Source: Bosea sp. 685 (GTDB taxonomy: Bacteria > Pseudomonadota > Alphaproteobacteria > Rhizobiales > Beijerinckiaceae). Taken from it: 64,000 nucleotides of DNA. The stretch spans positions 6,420,001 to 6,484,000 of the forward strand of contig NZ_CP134779.1 in assembly GCF_031884435.1 (NCBI RefSeq), written 5' to 3'. The translations under genes and the position numbers were made by a program. The notes under the pieces are model-generated. The model saw nothing but the letters and a program-made list of their open reading frames with translations. It had not been told where the DNA came from and did not search any database. Positions 18,306 to 28,189 of the stretch are shown piece after piece (the first letter of the stretch is position 1; each line of letters begins with the position of its first letter).

Positions 18306-18580
18306 CCCATCATCCTACCGAACATCCAGGCGATGACCAGAGCCGCCAGCGCCGGCACGCCGAAGACGACGAGCCCGATCGGCAACTCCTCCATCACGCT
18401 GTAGCCGGCGCGACTGACGCCGATCCAGAGATTGACCAGCGCGGCGACGAGCCAGAGCGGGATGAACAGCTTGACCGCGAAGGCGATCGGATTGCCCCCG
18501 GAGATGCCGAGCCGCGGCGCCAGGACAAGCAGGAAGCCGAGCAAGGCGAAGCCGCCGGCAATGACCTTGATGGTATGCAT
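18302..18580 (-). CDS. Small membrane protein of unknown function
   Basis: A 92-residue protein with three predicted membrane segments (about residues 5-22, 33-53 and 66-88). It has no motif I recognise. It is 4 nt from the ltrA stop and overlaps the ybaK-like start, so it is certainly co-transcribed. The overlapping arrangement makes it very likely a real gene. Confidence 0.75.
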   Translation of the reverse strand: MHTIKVIAGGFALLGFLLVLAPRLGISGGNPIAFAVKLFIPLWLVAALVNLWIGVSRAGYSVMEELPIGLVVFGVPALAALVIAWMFGRMMG

Positions 18581-18584
18581 GGGC

Positions 18585-19763
18585 TCAGGCCTCCTTCGGT
18601 CGCAGGGACAGTGCTTCCCAGGCCGCGACGAGCACGAGAATGGCGGTCGCCGTCAGGCTGAAGGCCAGCGGCGGCAGAAAACCCGGGAACAGCGCCAGCA
18701 AGGCGAGCAGGCCGAGCCCGACCAGATGCGAGAGCGGATACCAGCCGGCCGTGACCTTCTTGAACAGCAGATTGCCGAGCAAATAGAAGCCGGGCCCGGC
18801 AATGACGGCAATAGTGACCTTCGCCTCGGTGTGCCCGCCGGGATGGGCCAGCACGAACTCGTCGCCGACGGCGACCAGGATGATGCCGGCGACCAGCAGC
18901 AGATGGATATAGGTGTAGGCGATGCGGGCGATCGCGCCTGGGTCGTCGGAATGGGCGATCCGCTCGCTGCCGCGCTCGGCGCCGATATGGAAATAGATCC
19001 ACCACATCGCGATCGAGCTCAGAAAGGCGTTGGCGAAGGCCAGCATGTTGGCCGGGGTCGCGGCGAGCTTCGCTGCGGTTGCGCCGGTCACCAGGATGGA
19101 TTCCCCGAGCGCGATGATGATGAACAGGGCGCAGCGCTCGGCCAGATGGGCCCCCTCGACATCCCAGTCGCGGGTCGTCGAACGGCCGAGGCCGGGAACG
19201 CGGAAGCCGAGCGCGGGGCCGGCATATTCGATGGCCAGGGCCAGCGCCCAGAGCCCGAAGCGCATCTCGCTATGCGCCAATCCGCCTGTGACCCAGAACA
19301 GCCCGGACAGGCTAAGCCAGAGCGTGATGCGCTGAAAATTGCGGAAATTCGCCGGGCTATGGGCTCTCAGGCTCAGCATGGTGAAGATGCTGCGCCCGAG
19401 CTGCATCGCCACATAGGCGCAGGCGAAGATCAGGCCGCGTCCCTCGAAGGCTTCCGGCAGGGAGGTCGAGAGAATGAGGCCAGCGAACATCAATGCGAAC
19501 AGCATCAACCGCACCGGCGTCGTCTCGGGGTCGAGCCAGTTGGTCACCCAGCTCGTATAGACCCAGACCCACCAGACCGCGCCGAGCAGCAGCATCGCCT
19601 GGGCGAGGCCGAGCGGTGAAAAATGCTCCAGCAGCGTGTGCGAGATCTGGGTGATCGCGAAGACGAAGACGAGATCGAAGAACAGCTCGACGAACGAGAC
19701 CTTGTTGTGCTGCTGCGCGACGCGTTCGCGCAGCAGCGTCCGTCCCCCATGGTCCTGTGTCAT
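18585..19763 (-). CDS. Low temperature requirement protein A (LtrA) family membrane protein
   Basis: A 392-residue polytopic membrane protein with about ten hydrophobic segments. The signature at the N-terminus, VSFVELFFDLVFVFAITQIS, and the middle segment AERCALFIIIALGESILV are typical of LtrA, a family named for a Listeria cold-growth gene with no established biochemical role. It opens the three-gene leftward unit. A short family-A palindrome lies upstream at 19836-19874. Confidence 0.9.
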   Translation of the reverse strand: MTQDHGGRTLLRERVAQQHNKVSFVELFFDLVFVFAITQISHTLLEHFSPLGLAQAMLLLGAVWWVWVYTSWVTNWLDPETTPVRLMLFALMFAGLILSTSLPEAFEGRGLIFACAYVAMQLGRSIFTMLSLRAHSPANFRNFQRITLWLSLSGLFWVTGGLAHSEMRFGLWALALAIEYAGPALGFRVPGLGRSTTRDWDVEGAHLAERCALFIIIALGESILVTGATAAKLAATPANMLAFANAFLSSIAMWWIYFHIGAERGSERIAHSDDPGAIARIAYTYIHLLLVAGIILVAVGDEFVLAHPGGHTEAKVTIAVIAGPGFYLLGNLLFKKVTAGWYPLSHLVGLGLLALLALFPGFLPPLAFSLTATAILVLVAAWEALSLRPKEA

Positions 19764-19835
19764 GCCGCCCTCATCCCCTCGGGGTAGAGTAAGGCCCTGT
19801 TGGGGAAAACGTCGACCCCCTCGTCAAGAACGCAC

Positions 19836-19874
19836 CGTCATTCCGAGACGACCGTAGGTCGTCCCGGGATGACG
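19836..19874. repeat. Short palindrome of repeat family A
   Basis: CGTCATTCCGAGACGACC and GGTCGTCCCGGGATGACG form an imperfect hairpin with a GTA loop. It lies between the end of purH and the start of ltrA, where it could end purH transcription. Confidence 0.7.
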
Positions 19875-19899
19875 TGGAGGGAGAAGCAGGTGTGCTGCC

Positions 19900-21492
19900 T
19901 CAGTGCCGGAAGTGGCGGTGTCCGGTGAAGACCATGGCGAGGCCGGCCTCATCAGCGGCCTTGATGACCTCGTCATCGCGCAGCGAGCCGCCGGGCTGGA
20001 TCACCGCCGTCGCGCCGGCCTCAGCTGCCGCCAGCAGGCCGTCGGCGAAGGGGAAGAAGGCGTCGGAGGCGACGACCGAGCCCTTGGCCAGGCTCTCGGT
20101 CGAACCCAGCGCCTTGGCGGCCTCGCCCGCTTTCCACGCCGCGATGCGCGAGGAATCGACCCGGCTCATCTGGCCGGCGCCGATGCCGACGGTCGCGCCA
20201 TCCTTGACGTAGACGATGGCGTTCGACTTGACATGCTTGGCGACGCGGAAGGCGAAGCGCAGATCGGCGAGTTCGGCCTCGCTCGGCTGGCGCTTGGTGA
20301 CGACCTTGAGTTCCATGTCGTCGACGACGGCGTTGTCGCGGGCCTGGGCGAGGAAGCCGCCCGAGACGGTGCGCAGGGACAGGCCGGTGGCCCGCGGGTT
20401 CGACAAGCCGTCCGTCAGCAGCAAGCGTAGGTTCTTCTTCCCGGCGATGACCGCGATCGCCTCCGCATCGGCGTCGGGCGCGATGATCACTTCGGTGAGG
20501 ATCTTGACGATCTCGCGGGCGGTCGCCCCGTCCAGCGTGCGATTGAAGGCGATGATCCCGCCAAAGGCCGAGACGGGGTCGCAGGCCAGAGCGCGGGCAT
20601 AGGCCTCACCGAGCGTGGCGCCGGTCGCGACGCCGCAAGGATTGGCGTGCTTGATGATGGCGCAGGCGGCCGAGATCGCCGGGTCGAATTCCGAGACGCA
20701 TTCGAAGGCGGCGTCGGTGTCGTTGATGTTGTTGTAGGAGAGCTGCTTGCCCTGGAGCTGGCGTGCGGTCGCGACGCCGGGACGATGTTCGGGGGTGCGG
20801 TAGAACGCCGCCCATTGATGCGGGTTCTCGCCATAGCGCATGGTCTCGGCAAGCACGCCGCCGAGTGCGCGATAGGCCGGCGCCGTGTCGCCGAGCTCAT
20901 TGGCGAACCAGTTCGAGATCGCCGCGTCATAGGCGCCGGTGCAGGCATAGGCCTTCTGAGCGAGCTTGCGGCGCAGCGTCAGCGTGGTCGCGCCCTTATG
21001 CGCCTCGAGGTCGCTCAGCACGGCGGCGTAATCGGCCGGCTCGACCACCACAGCGACGTCGTTGTGGTTCTTGGCGGCGGCGCGGATCATCGCCGGCCCG
21101 CCGATATCGATGTTCTCGATGCAGTCGTCATAAGGCTTGCCGGCCGCGACCGTCGCCTCGAAGGGGTAGAGATTGACGACGAGCAGGTCGATCGGCGCAA
21201 TGCCGTGGCCGAGCATCGAGGCCTGGTGCTCGGGATGGGAGCGAATGGCGAGCAGGCCGCCATGTACCTTGGGGTGCAGCGTCTTGACGCGCCCGTCCAT
21301 CATCTCGGGAAAGCCGGTCAGGTCCGAGACGTCGGTCACGGGCAGGCCGGCTTCGGCGATCGCCTTGGCGGTGCCGCCGGTTGAGACCAGGGCGATGCCG
21401 AGGCGGTTCAGGGCGCGGGCGAAATCGACCAGCCCGCTTTTGTCGGAGACGGAAAGGAGGGCGCGTTCGACGCGGCGAAGCTCTGTCGGCAT
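19900..21492 (-). CDS. purH: Bifunctional AICAR formyltransferase/IMP cyclohydrolase
   Basis: PurH catalyses the last two steps of IMP synthesis in the cytoplasm. The 530-residue length is standard. The N-terminal cyclohydrolase part (MGS-like fold, about residues 1-150) shows [26 protein letters not shown] sequence ([12 protein letters not shown]), and [18 protein letters not shown]. The C-terminal transformylase has RYGENPHQ, the catalytic [19 protein letters not shown] and the final [11 protein letters not shown] start it at ATG 21492 ([18 protein letters not shown]), since the frame upstream is arginine/alanine-rich shadow. It is 88 nt downstream of the heparinase-like gene on the same strand. 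Confidence 0.97.
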   Translation of the reverse strand: MPTELRRVERALLSVSDKSGLVDFARALNRLGIALVSTGGTAKAIAEAGLPVTDVSDLTGFPEMMDGRVKTLHPKVHGGLLAIRSHPEHQASMLGHGIAPIDLLVVNLYPFEATVAAGKPYDDCIENIDIGGPAMIRAAAKNHNDVAVVVEPADYAAVLSDLEAHKGATTLTLRRKLAQKAYACTGAYDAAISNWFANELGDTAPAYRALGGVLAETMRYGENPHQWAAFYRTPEHRPGVATARQLQGKQLSYNNINDTDAAFECVSEFDPAISAACAIIKHANPCGVATGATLGEAYARALACDPVSAFGGIIAFNRTLDGATAREIVKILTEVIIAPDADAEAIAVIAGKKNLRLLLTDGLSNPRATGLSLRTVSGGFLAQARDNAVVDDMELKVVTKRQPSEAELADLRFAFRVAKHVKSNAIVYVKDGATVGIGAGQMSRVDSSRIAAWKAGEAAKALGSTESLAKGSVVASDAFFPFADGLLAAAEAGATAVIQPGGSLRDDEVIKAADEAGLAMVFTGHRHFRH

Positions 21493-21580
21493 CTGGGTTA
21501 AGTCCGGTGCTGGCTTAAAAACTGTTGCGCGCGAGCTATCATGCTGCAGCGCGCAAAGCAAAGTTCGCTGCTGTGAAGGC

Positions 21581-23326
21581 TCAGGCCTCGGCCGGCGGGT
21601 CGAGCGGCAATTCGACCGGAGCCGGCTCGCTGCGGGCGCGCGCGCTGCGCGGCGGGGCGGCGCTGACGCGGCTGAAGCGCCAGATGATCTGCGGCGTCGC
21701 CACGGCATCGAAATCGATGCAGAGTTGTTCGGTGCGGCGCCCGCCATCGGCCGAGGCGAGGAAGATGCTCTCCTCGATCGTCACGCGCAGGCCGCCGGCA
21801 TCGAAGGCCCAGACCTCGCCGGAGGGCAGCGCCAGCAGCGCGCCCTCACCCTCGCGGATCAGGCTCGGCTTGACGCCGGGGTGGAGATGGAAGCGCACTA
21901 CGGCCGGCAGCGTGTCGCGCTCGGCGGACAAAGCGATCTCGTCCTCGCCGGTGAGTGAGGCGCCGTCCTTGGCGAGCATCAACCGGCGCGTATGCACGGC
22001 GCCCAGGCTGCGGCGATAACCGTCATGGCTTGCAACCCATTCCGGGCCGGCTGCTGTGTCCTGGCGCGCGACCCGCACATCCTGCGGACCGGCGATGATC
22101 CGCCGTTCGCCGAGCACCAAGCCGAAGGTCGCGCTGGAGCGCTCATCGAGCGTGAGAGTCGAATGCGCCGCGGTGCTGCGCATGGCGAGGCGCAATTCCG
22201 GCGGGCCGAAGCGGCTCGTGCCGCAATTCACGATGATGCGCTGACCGGCGCTGGAGAACTCGAAGGCGAGACAGCCGGCATGCGCCTCGATCGACTGCGC
22301 GCCGCGTGGCGCCGCGCCGGCATCGACCACGACGATGCTGCGGTCTCCCGACAGCCGGCTGTAGCCGGAATAGGCCGCCTGCTCGATCGGCCGGGCGCGG
22401 GCGTCGTCATAGGCGGCAAGCGTCGCCATCAGATCGGGCGGCGTCGTGCCCATGCCGTTGAACAAGGCAAGTGCGCCGTCACCATGCCGGAATAGCCGCA
22501 GATGCGGCATCATCCGCTCGATCGCCATCAGCACGCCGCGCGGCGGCTCCAGCCCGCGCGCCGCGAAGGTCTCGCGCAGCGGCAGGAGATCGAGCAGAAG
22601 CTCGATCAATTGCCGGGGATTGCGGCTGAGATGGCCGCCATCGGGCAGGATCTGGTGGTCGAGTTCGTCGGAGAGCGCCAGATCATAGCGCCGGCGGCGC
22701 GCATCCTGCCCATCCAGGCAGATCGTGGCGAAGGAGACCGCGGTCAGGCATTGCAGCCTGGCCACCCCGTCGACCGCGCCGGCCAGCGCCAAAGTCAGCC
22801 GGTCGGTCAGGCGCGAGATATGGCGCAGGAAGCGCTCATAGAAGGCGTGGTCGGCGCCTTCGAGCAGCAGCGGCGAATGCGACAGGAAGGAGATCAATCG
22901 CCTCGCCGCGACATGGGGGCGGCGCGAGACCTCGTTGCGGTCGCGCTTCCTGGCAATGAAATCCTCGACCAAGGCGCGCGCATTGGCGCGTGCGATCGCG
23001 GTGTCGGCGGAGCGCATATGGCGCAGCCAGCCGAAGCCGTGCAGCGCCTCGGCCCAGGCATCGCTCGGCGGGGCGCTGTCGAAGGGCGATTCGCCATGGG
23101 TGCGCAAGGTGCGGCCGGCGAAGGCGTAATAGCCGGAATAGATGTCGCCTGCCGTCGTCGGGTCGGCGGTGCGCAGATCATGCGGCGCAAACAAAAGCCG
23201 CGTCGCGGGGGCTCTGCCGAACGGCCAAGCCTTGCGCGCCGCGCCGACGAGGTGGCCACGGGTCCGCCGCGCCGCCCGTCCGATCGCAGCCCGGGCAAGT
23301 CCTCGTCGCTCAGACCAGCCGCTCAA
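21581..23326 (-). CDS. Heparinase II/III family protein
   Basis: A 581-residue protein of the heparinase II/III-like family found upstream of purH in many alphaproteobacteria. There is a mostly alpha-helical N-terminal half (to about residue 300, including [11 protein letters not shown] and [13 protein letters not shown]) and a beta-rich C-terminal half with [31 protein letters not shown] and [10 protein letters not shown]. These match the lyase-type layout, but the substrate is not known and it may act on a cell-surface glycan. The N-terminus is positively charged without a clear cleavable signal. It lies 164 nt downstream of rsmB, with a family-B repeat between. Confidence 0.85.
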   Translation of the reverse strand: MSGWSERRGLARAAIGRAARRTRGHLVGAARKAWPFGRAPATRLLFAPHDLRTADPTTAGDIYSGYYAFAGRTLRTHGESPFDSAPPSDAWAEALHGFGWLRHMRSADTAIARANARALVEDFIARKRDRNEVSRRPHVAARRLISFLSHSPLLLEGADHAFYERFLRHISRLTDRLTLALAGAVDGVARLQCLTAVSFATICLDGQDARRRRYDLALSDELDHQILPDGGHLSRNPRQLIELLLDLLPLRETFAARGLEPPRGVLMAIERMMPHLRLFRHGDGALALFNGMGTTPPDLMATLAAYDDARARPIEQAAYSGYSRLSGDRSIVVVDAGAAPRGAQSIEAHAGCLAFEFSSAGQRIIVNCGTSRFGPPELRLAMRSTAAHSTLTLDERSSATFGLVLGERRIIAGPQDVRVARQDTAAGPEWVASHDGYRRSLGAVHTRRLMLAKDGASLTGEDEIALSAERDTLPAVVRFHLHPGVKPSLIREGEGALLALPSGEVWAFDAGGLRVTIEESIFLASADGGRRTEQLCIDFDAVATPQIIWRFSRVSAAPPRSARARSEPAPVELPLDPPAEA

Positions 23327-23386
23327 TGCCCACGCACGCCCCGTACCCGCGCATGGCGTCCCACCATGCGAATCCCGGTTTCGTCA

Positions 23387-23439
23387 TAGAGCATGATGCC
23401 GAAAAGGGGAAACCGGTCTTCGGCCGGCATCATGCTCTA
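23387..23439. repeat. Palindromic repeat, family B (TAGAGCATGATGCC arms)
   Basis: TAGAGCATGATGCC and GGCATCATGCTCTA are perfect 14-bp arms; the interior has GAAAAGGGG and CCGGTCTTCGG. The core resembles the other 'agagcat ... gcgaaaa ... accggt' copies. It lies between rsmB and the heparinase-like gene. Confidence 0.85.
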
Positions 23440-23490
23440 AGCTTTTGATAAAAAGCGGATTCAGGCATCAAATAGAATTGCTTGGCGTTT

Positions 23491-24870
23491 CTATTTGATG
23501 TCATCCGGCTCTCGCCTGATCAGGCGGCATGCGTAAAATCCCGCCCATCCCGACAGACGTGGACCGTCATGTTTCAACTGGTGCGGCAGGGTCCGCAGAT
23601 CGCCGTGGCGGTCGATCGCGCCGTCCACACCGCCGATCTCGTCGGCTGTGATGGGTGAGCGCTTGAAATCCGGATTCTCCGCCAGGAAAATCTCGATCTG
23701 CTGTTCGCCCTCCTGCGGCTCGAGCGAGCAGGTGCAGTAGATCAGGCGTCCGCCGGGCTTGGTCAGGCGCGCGGCGGCTTCCAGCAGGCGCGCCTGCAAT
23801 GCGGCGAGCTTGTCGCGGTCTTCCGGCGTCTTGGTCCAGGCGACGTCGGGATGGCGGCGGATCGTGCCGGTGGCGCTGCAGGGTGCATCGAGCAGGACGG
23901 CGTCGAAAGGCTCCGCCTGCCAGAGTGCTGCGTCCTTGGTGACGATCTCGGCCGAGAGCCCGAGCCGCTCCAGATTGGCCCTGAGGCGGCGCAGGCGTGG
24001 CCCCGAACGATCGACGGCGGTGACATGGGCGCCGGCCGCGGCGAGCTGGGCGGTCTTGCCGCCAGGTGCGGCGCAGAGATCGGCGATGCGCTCGCCGGGC
24101 TTGGGCGCCAGCAGGCGAACCGGCAGGGCGGCCGCGGCGTCCTGCACCCACCAGGCGCCTTCATCGAAGCCGGGCAGGCCGGTGATGCTCTGGCGTTCGC
24201 GCAGGCGGACCGAGCCGGTCGGCAGCAGGAGTCCATCGAGCTTCCCGGCCCAGCCGGCCGCGTCGTCCTTGACGCTGATGTCGAGCGGCGGTTCGTCGCG
24301 ATGGCTGGCGGCGATGGCGGCGGCGGTCTCTTCGCCATAGCTCTCGATCCAGCTCTCGGCGAGCCATTCCGGCGTGTCGAGGAAAGGGTCGAGCGCCTCG
24401 CTGAGGATGGCGTCGCGCTCGCGGGCGAGCCGGCGCAGCAGAGCATTGCCGAGCGAGACATAGCGCGAGGAGCGCGCATCCTCATGGAGATGGCGGATGG
24501 CGAGATCGACGGCGGCATGGTCGGGCACGTCGAGGAAGAGGATTTGGGCTGCCGCTGCGACGAGGATCGGCTCGAAGGGGCCGGAATTGCGCGGGCTGCC
24601 GCGTTCGAGCCTGGCATTGATCGCATGCTGGATCGTGCCGAGGCGGCGGAAGGCGGTGATCGCGATGGCGCGCGCCAGCGCGGCGTCGGCAGCATCGAGC
24701 CCGAATGTCGGCGCGAGCCGCTCATAGGTCTCGTCCAGCGCCAGCCGGGCTTTTAGCACCTCGTCGATCAGCGTCGCGGCGAGGCGGCGCGCCGGCAGGC
24801 CCGGCACGGGCTCGCCTGTCTGCGCCGTGGTCTCGTTCAGTTCCGGGCTCAGATCTGCTTGCTTGACCAT
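23491..24870 (-). CDS. rsmB: 16S rRNA (cytosine-967-C5)-methyltransferase, RsmB type
   Basis: A 459-residue RNA methyltransferase. The N-terminal NusB-like RNA-binding domain (about residues 25-150) precedes the SAM-dependent domain: motif I LCAAPGGKTAQL, the DAPCSATG motif with one cysteine, and the nucleophile region IYCTCSLEPQEGE. ATG 24870 lies a single base after the htpX stop, so the two are an operon; this arrangement is common in Rhizobiales. It should methylate C967 of 16S rRNA in the cytoplasm. Confidence 0.92.
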   Translation of the reverse strand: MVKQADLSPELNETTAQTGEPVPGLPARRLAATLIDEVLKARLALDETYERLAPTFGLDAADAALARAIAITAFRRLGTIQHAINARLERGSPRNSGPFEPILVAAAAQILFLDVPDHAAVDLAIRHLHEDARSSRYVSLGNALLRRLARERDAILSEALDPFLDTPEWLAESWIESYGEETAAAIAASHRDEPPLDISVKDDAAGWAGKLDGLLLPTGSVRLRERQSITGLPGFDEGAWWVQDAAAALPVRLLAPKPGERIADLCAAPGGKTAQLAAAGAHVTAVDRSGPRLRRLRANLERLGLSAEIVTKDAALWQAEPFDAVLLDAPCSATGTIRRHPDVAWTKTPEDRDKLAALQARLLEAAARLTKPGGRLIYCTCSLEPQEGEQQIEIFLAENPDFKRSPITADEIGGVDGAIDRHGDLRTLPHQLKHDGPRLSGWAGFYACRLIRREPDDIK

Positions 24871-24871
24871 G

Positions 24872-25804
24872 TCAGCCCCAGGGACCGGGTGTGCGGTCGC
24901 TGTTCCAGGGGCTCTGGCTGGCCTGGCTGGTGAAGCCACTGGTGGCGCCGACGCCCATTGTGCCGAGGCCTTTGGCGCGGGCCTGCTCCATCAGAGCGGC
25001 AATGCGATTGCCGGTGTCGGGGTGGGTCGAAAAGAGGGAATCCATGCCGCGTCCGCTCAGGGGATTGATGATGAACATGTGCGCCGTAGCAGGCTTCGCC
25101 TCCGCCGTCTCGTTGGGAATATGCGCGACGCCGCCCGCGATCTTGGCCAGAGCGTCCGCCAGCCAGGTCGGATTACCGGCGATTTCGCCGCCGAGCCGGT
25201 CGGCCTCGTATTCGCGCGAGCGCGAGATCGCCATCTGGATCACCATGGCGGCAAGCGGTGCGAGCACTGAAATCAGGATCTGGACGAGCAAGCCTGGGCG
25301 GTTCTCGCGCGAGCCGAAGAACATGCCGAGGGTGGTGAGCGAGGAGATCGCGCCGGCCATGGTCGCGGTGATCGTCATGGTCAGCGTGTCGTGATTCTTG
25401 ATGTGGGCGAGCTCATGCGCCATCACGCCGGCCAGCTCCTCATAGCTCAGCGCGCGCAGGATCCCGGTCGTCGCGGCGACGGCGGCGTTTTGCGGATTGC
25501 GGCCGGTGGCGAAGGCGTTGGGCTGGTCTTCCTGGATCAGATAGACGCGCGGCATCGGCATGTCGGCGCGGGCGGCGAGGTCGCGGACCATGCCATAGAG
25601 CTCGGGCGCACTCGCCTCATCGACCTCCTGCGCATTATGGGCGGCGAGCGCCAGCCTGTCGGAATTCCAGTAGCTGAAGAGATTGGTCGCAGCCGCGACG
25701 GCGAGCGCCACCAGCATGCCGCCCGGGCCGCCCAGCAGATAGCCGACCACGGCGAAGAGCGCGGTGAGGCCAGCCATCAGCATGAAGGTGCGGACGTAGT
25801 TCAT
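24872..25804 (-). CDS. htpX: Membrane zinc metalloprotease HtpX
   Basis: HtpX degrades misfolded membrane proteins. The 310-residue product has two N-terminal membrane segments, a zinc-binding HELAHIKNH (HEXXH), two further membrane segments after it, and the third zinc ligand region [12 protein letters not shown] chose ATG 25804 because AAGGGAG is at the right distance; the codon before it is also ATG. The C-terminal [18 protein letters not shown] sequence is typical. It is followed by rsmB with 1 nt between. Heat or envelope-stress control is usual for the family but not visible here. Confidence 0.94.
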   Translation of the reverse strand: MNYVRTFMLMAGLTALFAVVGYLLGGPGGMLVALAVAAATNLFSYWNSDRLALAAHNAQEVDEASAPELYGMVRDLAARADMPMPRVYLIQEDQPNAFATGRNPQNAAVAATTGILRALSYEELAGVMAHELAHIKNHDTLTMTITATMAGAISSLTTLGMFFGSRENRPGLLVQILISVLAPLAAMVIQMAISRSREYEADRLGGEIAGNPTWLADALAKIAGGVAHIPNETAEAKPATAHMFIINPLSGRGMDSLFSTHPDTGNRIAALMEQARAKGLGTMGVGATSGFTSQASQSPWNSDRTPGPWG

Positions 25805-25931
25805 CATGGCTCCCTTGCGGATCATGCGGGCCAGAGGCGCGGCGCCCCTCCCGCGATGCGGATTTCCGCCTTATGTGGTGAAGTGGATGCCGATCCTGCA
25901 AGAGTTGATGCCGTAAGAGATGATGCCGCCA

Positions 25932-26162
25932 ATGACCGAAAAGCCCGTCGACCAGCTCCCCGCCGCTGCGCAGGAAGCCGCGCCAGCCAAGCCGCTTTCG
26001 CCGGCGGCGCAGCGCGCCCTTACTGAGGCTGAGGCGCGGCGCGCCGCGATCGACGCCCATGCGGCCGAAGTCGCGGGGGACAAGGAGATCAATGGCCGCG
26101 GCGGCCTGGAGCCGGCGCGCTACAATGATTGGGAGGTGAAGGGGATCGCGAGCGATTTCTGA
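25932..26162 (+). CDS. DUF1674 protein, succinate dehydrogenase assembly factor 4 homologue
   Basis: A 76- to 80-residue protein with the conserved C-terminal motif of DUF1674/SDHAF4, NGRGGLEPARYNDWEVKG followed by a terminal DF. In mitochondria SDHAF4 (Sdh8) binds the flavinated SdhA subunit and helps SdhB assembly. The start is unclear among ATG 25920, 25923 and 25932; I use the last. The N-terminal half is rich in Ala, Pro and Glu and probably disordered. It is divergent from htpX, and the sdhCDAB genes that it should serve are in the same window at 42-46 kb. Confidence 0.85.
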   Translation: MTEKPVDQLPAAAQEAAPAKPLSPAAQRALTEAEARRAAIDAHAAEVAGDKEINGRGGLEPARYNDWEVKGIASDF

Positions 26163-26234
26163 GGCAACGCCGGACAGCGTCCTCATGACGCATGGTTGCC
26201 AATTCGCGCCGCTGCGGCCAAAGACGAAGTCCAT

Positions 26235-27557
26235 ATGTCACGGATTTCTCGGATGAACAGCGACGACAAGCGCCTCGCCGCGTTGCGGCGGCTTTTGACC
26301 GAGGCGCATCAGAAACTCGGGCTCAAGCTCGGCTTCCGGCTCTGGGATGGCTCGCATGTGCCGGCCGACTGGCCGCAGAGCGGGCTGGGAATCGGTATCC
26401 GCGACCCTGGCGTCGTCGCCGCTCTGCTGCGCAAGCCCAAGCTCGACACGCTGCTGAACCTCCACGTCACTGACCGGATTTCGCTGCTCAACGGCTCGAT
26501 CTTCGATCTCGCCGCTGCTCGCCCAGAGGGCAAGGTCGGCAGGCTGGCGCGCGGCATTTCGAAGGCGGCCGCCTTCGACGTCGTCCGCCGCTTCCTGTTT
26601 GCGCCGGGTGAAGCGCCGAGCGCCGTGGCCCATATCAAGGGCGATGAGATCGCCCGCGATGGCGCGCCCGCCACCAACAAGGCCAATATCGCCTATCACT
26701 ACGACGTCTCGAATGCCTTCTACCGGCTCTTCCTCGATGAGGAGATGGTCTACACCTGCGCCTATTTCACGGAGGATCATGGCGATCTCGACCGCGCCCA
26801 GCGCGACAAGCTCGACATGATCTGCCGCAAGCTGCGGCTGAAACCCGGCGACCGCCTGCTCGATATCGGCTGCGGCTGGGGCGCGCTGATCTGCCATGCC
26901 GCGCAGCATTACGGTGTCGAGGCGCATGGCGTGACGCTGGCCGAGGAGCAATTGGCCCTGGCGCGCGAGAAGGTGGCGCGGCTCGGCCTCGAGGGGAAGG
27001 TCACGCTCCATCTCAAGGATTTCACAGAGATGGAGGGCGAGTTCGACAAGATCTCGTCGATCGGTATGTTCGAGCATGTCGGCATCGCCAACCACCCGGC
27101 CTATTTCAAGGCGGTGAACCGGCTCCTGCGCCCGCGCGGCTTGTATCTGCACCACACCATCTCGCGCCGCGCCAAGAAGACCGAGAAGGCCTTCAACAAG
27201 ATGCCGGCGGAATACCGCGCTCTGGTGCGCTACATCTTCCCCGGCGGTGAGCTCGACCATCTCGGCATGTCGATCGCCAATCTCGAGCGTAACGGCTTCG
27301 AGGTGCATGATGTCGAGGGCTGGCGCGAGCACTACCAGCGCACGACGCGGCTCTGGTGGGAACGGCTGGAGGCCCGCAAGGCCGAGGCCGAGGCCGAGAT
27401 CGGTCCTGAGCGCACCCGGATGTGGCTGCTTTATCTCGCCGGCTGCTCGCTGGCATTCGAGCGCGGCGGCGCGCTGGTCAACCAGACGCTGGTCTCCAAA
27501 CGCCGCAAGGGCGCCTCGGGACTGCCGTTGACGCGTGAGGATCTGTATAGGCAGTAG
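26235..27557 (+). CDS. Cyclopropane-fatty-acyl-phospholipid synthase family methyltransferase
   Basis: A 440-residue enzyme that adds a methylene from SAM to unsaturated acyl chains of membrane phospholipids. The N-terminal part (residues 1-135) is the lipid-binding region. The methyltransferase core shows NKANIAYHYDVSNAFYRLFL, the SAM motif LLDIGCGWGAL, GVTLAEEQ, and SIGMFEHVG. C-terminal segments such as YIFPGGEL and HYQRTTRLWW complete the family pattern. The ATG at 26235 is chosen over an upstream start that extends into poor sequence; the ribosome site is weak. It stands alone and is followed by a convergent DUF2853 gene. Confidence 0.9.
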   Translation: MSRISRMNSDDKRLAALRRLLTEAHQKLGLKLGFRLWDGSHVPADWPQSGLGIGIRDPGVVAALLRKPKLDTLLNLHVTDRISLLNGSIFDLAAARPEGKVGRLARGISKAAAFDVVRRFLFAPGEAPSAVAHIKGDEIARDGAPATNKANIAYHYDVSNAFYRLFLDEEMVYTCAYFTEDHGDLDRAQRDKLDMICRKLRLKPGDRLLDIGCGWGALICHAAQHYGVEAHGVTLAEEQLALAREKVARLGLEGKVTLHLKDFTEMEGEFDKISSIGMFEHVGIANHPAYFKAVNRLLRPRGLYLHHTISRRAKKTEKAFNKMPAEYRALVRYIFPGGELDHLGMSIANLERNGFEVHDVEGWREHYQRTTRLWWERLEARKAEAEAEIGPERTRMWLLYLAGCSLAFERGGALVNQTLVSKRRKGASGLPLTREDLYRQ

Positions 27558-27620
27558 GTCGTGGGCAATAGGCAGTCAGGTCTCACGACCGCCGACTGCC
27601 CAGTTCCGACTGCCGTCGTT

Positions 27621-27938
27621 TTACTTCTTCACGAAGAGATCCAGCTTTCCGTAATGCTCGGCCAGCAGATAGTAGAAGGTCAGGCGCGACTTGGTCTTGT
27701 CGGCCTTCATGTGCTCGCATGTCGCCTTGATCGAGGCATCGAGATCGGCGGTCTTCAGGCCGAGCTTCTTCTTCAGGAAATTCTCGCGAACGCGATCCAG
27801 CTCGGCTGGGTCGGAGCAGGCGACGTAGCGCGTGTCGGGCTTGCCCATGACGAGGGCGTAGGATTTCGACATTCCGGCAAAGGCCGCCTCATTGAGCGGC
27901 TTCTTGGCGAATTTCTTGACGTCAGCGAGATGATCCAT
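27621..27938 (-). CDS. DUF2853 family protein
   Basis: A 105-residue small cytosolic protein. The sequence MDHLADVKKFAKKPLNEAAF, the central GMSKSYALVMGKPDTRYVAC and the end RLTFYYLLAEHYGKL are those of DUF2853, a widespread Rhizobiales family with a solved structure but no known function. The start at 27938 has AAGGGG at a normal distance; in-frame upstream residues are not family-like. Confidence 0.85.
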   Translation of the reverse strand: MDHLADVKKFAKKPLNEAAFAGMSKSYALVMGKPDTRYVACSDPAELDRVRENFLKKKLGLKTADLDASIKATCEHMKADKTKSRLTFYYLLAEHYGKLDLFVKK

Positions 27939-28189
27939 CTGTAGCCCCTTGTGAGCCCGGCGCTTGCGCGCTTGGCGTGTCTGATGTCGAGCAAGCAAAC
28001 GTTAACGCGCTTTTTTGTCGCAGGCGAGGGGCGAAAAAGCCGGGATTCGGCTTTTTCAATGTTGCGCCGCAACAATCGGACACATCCTGTTCTGCGCGAG
28101 CGATATGTCGGCTCCCGCTCCAGGACGGGTTGAGAAGCGGCGCAGGGAATGCTGCGATGCAATGCGAGTGAACTGGAGACGGAAGACCG

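Noticed and set aside
18432..19619. A 395-codon open frame on the plus strand opposite ltrA
   Set aside because: Gln/Glu/Gly-rich shadow of a membrane protein gene; no start signal or domain.
27558..27620. Terminator after the cyclopropane fatty acid synthase gene
   Set aside because: GGCAGTC and GACTGCC pair across a long loop without a T tract; too weak to annotate.
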